Below are positions 58,474 through 64,000 of a stretch of DNA of 64,000 nt, one piece after another. The stretch's first letter is position 1; the number at the start of each line of letters is the position of its first letter. The notes below the pieces were generated by a model that saw only the letters and a list, made by a program, of their open reading frames with translations, was not told where the DNA came from and searched no databases. The position numbers and the translations under genes are program-made. The DNA comes from Erythrobacter sp. (lineage in GTDB: Bacteria > Pseudomonadota > Alphaproteobacteria > Sphingomonadales > Sphingomonadaceae): positions 1-64,000 of the forward strand of contig NZ_JASJAP010000005.1 of assembly GCF_030066995.1 (NCBI RefSeq), read 5' to 3'.

Positions 58474-59466
58474 CTAGACGCTCGCCGGAGCGGGGCCGGC
58501 GCAAGTTTCGCCCGCCAGAAGCTGCGCGTAGTGATCGCGTAAGCGTTCGGTGCCGAATTCGGGCGTCGCCTCGGCGTCGTATTGCCCGGCCCGCTCGTCC
58601 CACAGCAGCATGCTCTCGGTCGCGTAATACCTGGCGATGCGCGCGTATTCGGCCTTCTCGGCAAACCAGTCGGACAGCGGCGCACCAACGCTCAGCACCC
58701 GCGCCGCCACATCGAACAGCCAGACCGGCACGGATTTGAAGCGCGGCTCTTGTCCGGCCAGTTCGAACAGCATTGCGCCCTGCTGTTTGAGACTGATGGC
58801 GGGTCCGGGCCCTCCGATCGGCAGCTGCGCGCCGCGCGCGGCGGGATCGGTCAGCGTGTTCACGATAAACCGCGCCAGATCGCCGTCCGAAATCGGCTTG
58901 CAGCGCGTAAGCTCTCCATCGCCGAAGATCAGGAACGGCTTGCCCGCCGCCACCCGCTTTACCTGACCCGACAGCGACTTGAAGAAGGCGGTGGGCCGCA
59001 CAATCGTGTGGGAGATGGGCGAACCCTTGAGCGCGGCTTCGAATTCGAGCTTGGCTTTCTGAAACGCGAGACGCGGACGCTGCACGCAAATCGCCGACAG
59101 CAGGATGAAACGCGAGACCGCCTGGGATTCGCTGGCGATCAACAGGTGCATATTGGCGTCGAGATCGACGTCGCGCGCGTCCTTGGGCGAACCCGAGCGC
59201 GAGGCGAGGCACGAGATGACGGCGTCCGGTGTGATCGCGGCCAAAGCGAGGCTGACGTCCATCTGCTGGCTGACATCGACCACGCGGACCGTGGCCCCGA
59301 TGAATTCGGGCAAGCGAGCGGCGGCCTCGGTGCGGACCAGAGCAGTCACCTCGTAACCGCGCGCCACGCTTTCGCGCACCACCGCGCGGCCGATCGTGCC
59401 GCTGGCTCCGGCCACGCAGATGCGACGCGGCGTCTTTGAAGGCGGCTGGTTCTCTCCCGTGCTCAC
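58474..59466 (-). CDS. bciA: Divinyl (proto)chlorophyllide a 8-vinyl reductase, BciA-type
   Basis: This 330-residue NAD(P)-binding protein has ICVAGASGTIGRAVVRESVA, then the BciA/plant-DVR stretches RPTAFFKSLSGQVKRVAAGK, FLIFGDGELTRCKPISDGDL and QLPIGGPGPAISLKQQGAML, and ends with RYYATESMLLWDERAGQYDA. BciA reduces the 8-vinyl group during bacteriochlorophyll a synthesis. The match covers the whole length, so the assignment is good. Other NAD(P)-binding homologues of unrelated function exist. The symporter gene begins 22 bp downstream. Confidence 0.78.
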   Translation of the reverse strand: MSTGENQPPSKTPRRICVAGASGTIGRAVVRESVARGYEVTALVRTEAAARLPEFIGATVRVVDVSQQMDVSLALAAITPDAVISCLASRSGSPKDARDVDLDANMHLLIASESQAVSRFILLSAICVQRPRLAFQKAKLEFEAALKGSPISHTIVRPTAFFKSLSGQVKRVAAGKPFLIFGDGELTRCKPISDGDLARFIVNTLTDPAARGAQLPIGGPGPAISLKQQGAMLFELAGQEPRFKSVPVWLFDVAARVLSVGAPLSDWFAEKAEYARIARYYATESMLLWDERAGQYDAEATPEFGTERLRDHYAQLLAGETCAGPAPASV

Positions 59467-59570
59467 GGGCGTGATCCTAGCCGCATGGTCCAGCCTGACA
59501 AGCGCTCGTGCGCGCGCAGGCGTGACTTGCGCGGGGATGATCCTATAGAGTGGCGTTGCGGAATGCGACG

Positions 59571-60803
59571 ATGATGAGCCCCGACGAGACCCCTCTGGCC
59601 CGCAAAACGCTGCTGGCGCTGTGTGCGGGCGGACCGGACGCTGTGGAGCCGGACGATCTGCGTGCGCTGGCCGCGTCCGGGTGGGACTGGATTGCGGCGC
59701 GCAGCCAGCAGTACCGGCTTCTGCCGCTGCTGCACGCGGCCTTTGCGCAGCGGCCTGGTTGGCCCGTGCCCGAACCCTTGCGCGAGGCGTGCTGTGCCGC
59801 GCATCGCCGCTGGGTGTTTCGCTCGCTGGTCATGCAGCAGGCCCTGATCGAAGTCGGCGCGGCGCTCGATGAGCACCGCATTCCCTACGCCGCGCTCAAG
59901 GGCGCCTCGCTGAGCCTTCAATTCTACGCCGAGCCCGCGCTGCGTCCGATGCGCGATCTCGACATCATGGTGGCTCCCGATGACGCCGAGCGCGCCTACG
60001 CGCTGCTCAAGCAAACGGGGTACGCCAAGGTGCCGGGCAAGGGCGAACACGGGCTTGAGCGAAAGCATCACCTACCGCTGATCGTGAACGCGAACCGGGT
60101 CTATCTGGAGCTGCACCACCGTATAGCCCCGTGCGACTGGAGCGGGTCGCAGGCGCTGGGCGAGCGGTTGGTGGCGAACGCGCGCGCGGTCGATTTTCAG
60201 GGCCACACGGTGCGCATGCCCGATCCCAGCGACACCTATCTGCACCTCGTCGTGCACGCCGCTTTCCACAATCTGTTCGACAACGGCCCCAACCTCCTGA
60301 GCGATTTGCAGGCGCTGGAAGACAGCGGGCTGGTGGAGCGCGCGCCGATCGAGGCCTTTGCCCGCGAGCATGGTCTGGAAGCCAGTCTGGCGCTGATCGA
60401 GGCGCTGATGGCGCGGGCGCGGGCGCGCCTCGGTGGCCCCGCGCCCAAAGTCCCTGCGGTGCCCGAGGCGCTGCTCGACCAGGCGGCTGCGCTGATGACG
60501 CAGGATCCCGACCAGCACTGGCAGCGCCTGCTGCTGCGCAAACGCCGCAGCCTGCTCCACCGCGCAGCGGCCGGGGTGCGGCGCGCGTTTCGGCCCAGCG
60601 ATTACGATCTGTCTCTGGTGGCGGGCGAGGACGTGTCGGGCCTTTCCGCCATGCGGCATTATCCCGCCTGGCTGATGCACAAGACGCGCGCCTATCTGGC
60701 CGCGGAGTTCCAGCCCGAACTGGACCGCGAAGCGGCGGGCGACGCGCAGCTTGAAAAGTGGATCGGTCGCCCCGCGCTGACCCAGCGCGACGTGCAAACC
60801 TGA
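59571..60803 (+). CDS. Nucleotidyltransferase-family protein (NTP_transf_5-like)
   Basis: The 410-residue protein has the minimal nucleotidyltransferase motif IPYAALKGASLSLQFYAEPA followed by LRPMRDLDIMVAPDDAERAY, a catalytic DLD, and a helical C-terminal part. Members are often linked to surface polysaccharide or PEP-CTERM loci; their reaction is unknown. A GTG start at 59550 is possible; ATG 59571 is used. It is divergent from bciA. Confidence 0.75.
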   Translation: MMSPDETPLARKTLLALCAGGPDAVEPDDLRALAASGWDWIAARSQQYRLLPLLHAAFAQRPGWPVPEPLREACCAAHRRWVFRSLVMQQALIEVGAALDEHRIPYAALKGASLSLQFYAEPALRPMRDLDIMVAPDDAERAYALLKQTGYAKVPGKGEHGLERKHHLPLIVNANRVYLELHHRIAPCDWSGSQALGERLVANARAVDFQGHTVRMPDPSDTYLHLVVHAAFHNLFDNGPNLLSDLQALEDSGLVERAPIEAFAREHGLEASLALIEALMARARARLGGPAPKVPAVPEALLDQAAALMTQDPDQHWQRLLLRKRRSLLHRAAAGVRRAFRPSDYDLSLVAGEDVSGLSAMRHYPAWLMHKTRAYLAAEFQPELDREAAGDAQLEKWIGRPALTQRDVQT

Positions 60804-60829
60804 GGTCTCGGCTCAAAGGAGGTCTCACC

Positions 60830-62617
60830 TCAAAGGCGGTATTCACCCGCAGCCAGACGGTCCTGATGGCCCGCACCCATGCGCACATACGCATCCGCGC
60901 CCGGTTCCAGAAACCAGATCGGGTCTTCGATCCGGCTGAGGTCAAAGCCCTCCTCGACCAGCTCGACCTTGCGGAATTTGAACGTGCCCGTCGTCTCCGC
61001 CTGAGGCTGGATGCGCACGAACAGCGGCACGGCGTAAGGCGGCAGGTTGGCGCGGCAATGCGCGGCAAAGCCGGCCATGTCGAACCCCTCGCGCACGGTC
61101 ATTGCCACCATCCCGGCCCGGCCATCGGCGCCGGGCACCGCGACGCCATAGGCGTTGGCGGTCTCGACGCCGGGATATTTCGAGATCACGTCGGAGACCT
61201 CGTTGGTCGCCACGTTCTCGCCTTTCCAGCGATAGGTGTCGCCGATGCGGTCGACGAAATAGACATACCCATCCGCATCGCGGCGCACCAGATCGCCGGT
61301 GCGAAACCAGGCATCGCCCTTTTCAAAGACATCGGTGAGGATCTTCTTCTGCGTCGCGGCCTTGTCGTGATAGCCGTGAAACGCGTCGCGCCCGCTGGTG
61401 CCGATCCGGCCCAGCGCCTCGCCCGGTTCGTCCACGTCCACGATCTGGCAAAAGCCGTCTTCCCCGCGAACGGGTTTCTCCTCGATCACATCGAACTTGA
61501 CGATCTTGACCCCGATCCGGTCTTCGATCCAGCCGGGCAGGCGTCCGATCGCTCCGACTTTGCCATCAAGGTTCATGAAGGAGACATTGCCCTCGGTCGA
61601 GCCGTAGAACTCGCGCATTGCGCCAACGCCGAACCGTTCGACAAACGGCCCCCACACCTCGCCGCGAAGCCCGTTGCCGAAGCCGCATTCCAGCGCGTGC
61701 GCGCGCTCCCTTGGATGCGGCGGTGCGTTGAGCAGATAGCGGCACAGCTCGCCGATATAGACGAACTTGTTAGCGCCATAATCCGCGACATCGTCCCAGA
61801 AGTGCGAGACCGAGAGCTTGCGCTTGAGGATCACCGTGGCGCCGTAGATCAGCGGGCCCGCCAGGCCGAGCGCGCCGCCGGTCATGTGGTAGAGCGGCAG
61901 CGTGTTGTAGACCCGGTCCCCCGGCCCGACCGAGCCGAGAAAATCGGCAAACCGGGCCATGCCGCGCACGCGCATATGCGTGATCCTGGCCGCCTTGGGC
62001 AGGCCGGTTGTGCCCGAAGTGTAGGCGAACAGCATCGTATCGCAATTGCGGATCGCGGCGCGGATCGAGGCGTCGGGGCGGGCTGTCGGCTGCCCGGCCA
62101 GCGCCGCGGCCATGTCCTCTCCGGCCTCGCCGTCAAAATCCCATACGGGCAAGCGGTTGGTTAGCGAGGCCGCCACATCACGGGCGCGCGAAGCCTGCAC
62201 CCCGCCCGCGATGATCGCCTTGGCCTCCACGATCGATACGCAATGCGCCAGGCCATCGCCTTCAAGATTGGTGTTGATCAGCGCGGCGACCACGCCGACC
62301 TTGGAAAGGCCGTACCAGACGGCCGGATAATCGGGCGAGTTCTCAAGCACCAGCGCCACCGTATCGCCGGGCTTCAGCCCTTGCGACAGCGCCCAATGCG
62401 CAACCGCGTTCGCGCGCGCGTCGAACTCGCGATAGGTCAGCGTTTCGCCTTCGAACAGAAAAGCCACACGATCCGCATGCGCGTCCACCGCCGCTTCGAT
62501 TTCATCGGTCAGCGTGACCCTCGATTCCGGTTGCAGCTCTTTGACCTTGCTCAGGACACCGTAAACGCCTTTGGCGTAGGTGAATTCTCGCTGAGCCTTG
62601 CGCAGAAATTGCAGCAC
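60830..62617 (-). CDS. Long-chain acyl-CoA synthetase (FATP-like)
   Basis: This 595-residue ANL-superfamily enzyme has the AMP motif LFAYTSGTTGLPKAARITH, EFYGSTEGNVSFMNLDGKVG and the FATP-type ends GDLVRRDADGYVYFVDRIGD and TGTFKFRKVELVEEGFD. It activates fatty acids or long-chain substrates to CoA thioesters. GTG 62617 has AGGAGAGGGG upstream and is preferred; ATG at 62731 is not supported. Confidence 0.92.
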   Translation of the reverse strand: MLQFLRKAQREFTYAKGVYGVLSKVKELQPESRVTLTDEIEAAVDAHADRVAFLFEGETLTYREFDARANAVAHWALSQGLKPGDTVALVLENSPDYPAVWYGLSKVGVVAALINTNLEGDGLAHCVSIVEAKAIIAGGVQASRARDVAASLTNRLPVWDFDGEAGEDMAAALAGQPTARPDASIRAAIRNCDTMLFAYTSGTTGLPKAARITHMRVRGMARFADFLGSVGPGDRVYNTLPLYHMTGGALGLAGPLIYGATVILKRKLSVSHFWDDVADYGANKFVYIGELCRYLLNAPPHPRERAHALECGFGNGLRGEVWGPFVERFGVGAMREFYGSTEGNVSFMNLDGKVGAIGRLPGWIEDRIGVKIVKFDVIEEKPVRGEDGFCQIVDVDEPGEALGRIGTSGRDAFHGYHDKAATQKKILTDVFEKGDAWFRTGDLVRRDADGYVYFVDRIGDTYRWKGENVATNEVSDVISKYPGVETANAYGVAVPGADGRAGMVAMTVREGFDMAGFAAHCRANLPPYAVPLFVRIQPQAETTGTFKFRKVELVEEGFDLSRIEDPIWFLEPGADAYVRMGAGHQDRLAAGEYRL

Positions 62618-62797
62618 ATCCCCTCTCCTGATGATCCCGTGGGGCACGGGTGAACCCGAACAATCCTCGCGCGATCCGCGCACCGCTCTCGCGGTTTTCT
62701 CCGGGCCGGAACTGTGGCAGGAAAGTGCCATTAAACGGCGCGGCTGGCAACGGACCTCGAACGCGGGGGCGGTCGCTGCGGGGGAGAGGGACGCTTG

Positions 62798-64000
62798 ATG
62801 GCGCGCGAAGGATCAACGCGAAGGCGGGATACGCTCTTGGCCGTGGCGGCGGCGGCGCTGACGCTGATCGTCGCGGCAACTCTGACGCCGATGCCGGCGT
62901 GGGCGCTGCCAGGCCTGTCGCTTGCCCAAGCGAGTGAAGAGACGCCCGCGGTCGCTACGTCAACGCCAGCCGCCGACACCCGGCCCAACATCGTCGTTAT
63001 TCTCGCCGACGATGTCGGCCTGATGGATCTTGGCGCGTATGGGGGCGAGGCGCGCACGCCCCATATCGACGCTCTCGCTCAGCGCGGGGCCGTCTTCACC
63101 CACTATCGCGCCTCGCCCCTGTGCTCGCCCTCGCGCGCCATGCTGCTGACCGGAATGGACAGCCACCTGACCGGTGTCTCCACCATCCCCGAAGTCCTGC
63201 CCGCCGAACAGAAGGGCCAGCCGGGCTACACGATGGCCTTGGAGCCGGGCGTTCTGACGCTGGCCGATCACTTGCGCGCGGCGGGCTATCGCACGTTGAT
63301 GAGCGGCAAGTGGCATCTGGGCGAGGCGGCGGAAGAAATGCCCCACAAGCACGGCTTTGACCGCAGCTTTGCGCTTGCGGCCTCGGGCGCGGACAATTGG
63401 GAAGACCGCTCCTACATGCCCTATTACAAGGACGCGCCATGGTGGGAGGACGGGGAGGAGGCCAGCCTTCCGGACGATTTCTATTCCTCGCGTTTCATCG
63501 TCGATACGATGCTGCGCTATCTGGAGGAAACCGACGCCGCCACGCCGTTCTTTGCCTATCTCCCGTTTCAGGCAGTCCACATTCCGGTGCAGGCCCCGCA
63601 GCGCTTCATCGACAAGTACAAGGGACGCTATGATGCGGGCTGGGACGCCTTGCGGGCCGAGCGTCACGTGCGCGCGCAGGAACTGGGGTTTGTGCCCGAT
63701 GGCGCAGCCCTCGCCGCGCTGCCGCCGCAGCACCGCGCGTGGGAAAGCCTGGGCGAGGCGGACCGCGCGCTCTACGCCGCGCGCATGGAAGCGCACGCAG
63801 CGATGCTGGAGGCGATGGATTTTCACATCGGACGGCTGATCGCGCATCTCAAACAGACCGGGCGGTATGATAACACGATCTTCGTGGTCACATCCGATAA
63901 CGGCCCCGAGCCCACGCGCGGCGACAACAGCGCGTTCCTAAGCGCGTATCAGGCGGTGACGGGCTACGATGTTGATCTGGAGACGGTCGGGCAGCGCGGA
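62798..64000 (+). CDS. Sulfatase (arylsulfatase type), 3' end beyond the window
   Basis: At least 401 residues are visible. A signal peptide (LLAVAAAALTLIVAATLTPM) leads to the alkaline-phosphatase-fold start NIVVILADDVGLMDLGAYGG (metal-binding DD), the formylglycine Cys in SPLCSPSRAMLLTG, the Lys of SGKWHLG and TSDNGPEPTRGD. It is a class I periplasmic sulfatase and needs an activating enzyme (FGE or anSME), not seen here. GGGGAGAGGG precedes ATG 62798. The substrate is unknown. Confidence 0.93.
   Translation, partial: MAREGSTRRRDTLLAVAAAALTLIVAATLTPMPAWALPGLSLAQASEETPAVATSTPAADTRPNIVVILADDVGLMDLGAYGGEARTPHIDALAQRGAVFTHYRASPLCSPSRAMLLTGMDSHLTGVSTIPEVLPAEQKGQPGYTMALEPGVLTLADHLRAAGYRTLMSGKWHLGEAAEEMPHKHGFDRSFALAASGADNWEDRSYMPYYKDAPWWEDGEEASLPDDFYSSRFIVDTMLRYLEETDAATPFFAYLPFQAVHIPVQAPQRFIDKYKGRYDAGWDALRAERHVRAQELGFVPDGAALAALPPQHRAWESLGEADRALYAARMEAHAAMLEAMDFHIGRLIAHLKQTGRYDNTIFVVTSDNGPEPTRGDNSAFLSAYQAVTGYDVDLETVGQRG

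Overview
The window looks like a chromosome segment of a GC-rich alphaproteobacterium, most likely of the Sphingomonadales and possibly an Erythrobacteraceae member. This is inferred from the split methionine synthase, the two-gene glycine decarboxylase P-protein, the TonB, DUF1302 and DUF2141 outer-membrane genes, and intergenic repeats of a kind I associate with sphingomonads. A likely divinyl (proto)chlorophyllide 8-vinyl reductase (BciA) hints at an aerobic anoxygenic phototroph. No photosynthesis gene cluster is in the window.

Positions 1 to about 17166 form a genomic island. It is bracketed by a direct repeat of at least 89 bp (1-89 and 17078-17166, one mismatch) that carries the 3' end of an endonuclease/exonuclease/phosphatase-family gene. 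The right copy lies 7 bp from an intact tRNA-Gly(CCC), and the left copy is followed by a 13-bp relic of that tRNA's 3' end. Inside are a broken IS5-family element, an IS6-family transposase relic, a LytS/LytTR two-component pair, a TonB receptor with a DUF2141 partner, an RND exporter fused to a LolA-like domain with a DUF1302 outer-membrane protein, a CadC-like wHTH-TPR regulator, and two adjacent genes each interrupted by one nonsense codon (an ssb and a HEPN-like gene). Base composition looks lower in GC than the rest. I see no integrase.

From about 17.3 kb onward is dense core-like gene content. A valine/branched-chain catabolic set (mmsA, acyl-CoA dehydrogenase, 3-hydroxyisobutyryl-CoA hydrolase, enoyl-CoA hydratase, mmsB) is spread over 19.1-28.0 kb, with small membrane/periplasmic genes in between and a perfect 37-bp inverted repeat before mmsB. 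Next come an NTP-transferase/flippase pair, then the glycine cleavage operon (gcvT-gcvH-gcvPA-gcvPB, minus strand) behind a tandem glycine riboswitch. A methionine-cycle operon follows (ArsR-methyltransferase regulator, metF, a methyltransferase, metH part 1, a GNAT enzyme, metH part 2) with a 22-bp palindrome at its head.

The stretch 45.7-58.5 kb is a galactoside-use locus. A sodium/sugar symporter, galT and galK run leftward. An alpha-galactosidase (GH36), beta-galactosidase (GH42), Gfo/Idh oxidoreductase, aldo/keto reductase and TauD-like dioxygenase run rightward. A second symporter closes it. The genes are joined by 4-8 nt overlaps and fit release, uptake and Leloir phosphorylation of galactose. 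The right end holds bciA, a nucleotidyltransferase-family gene, a FATP-like acyl-CoA synthetase and the start of a sulfatase that runs off the window.
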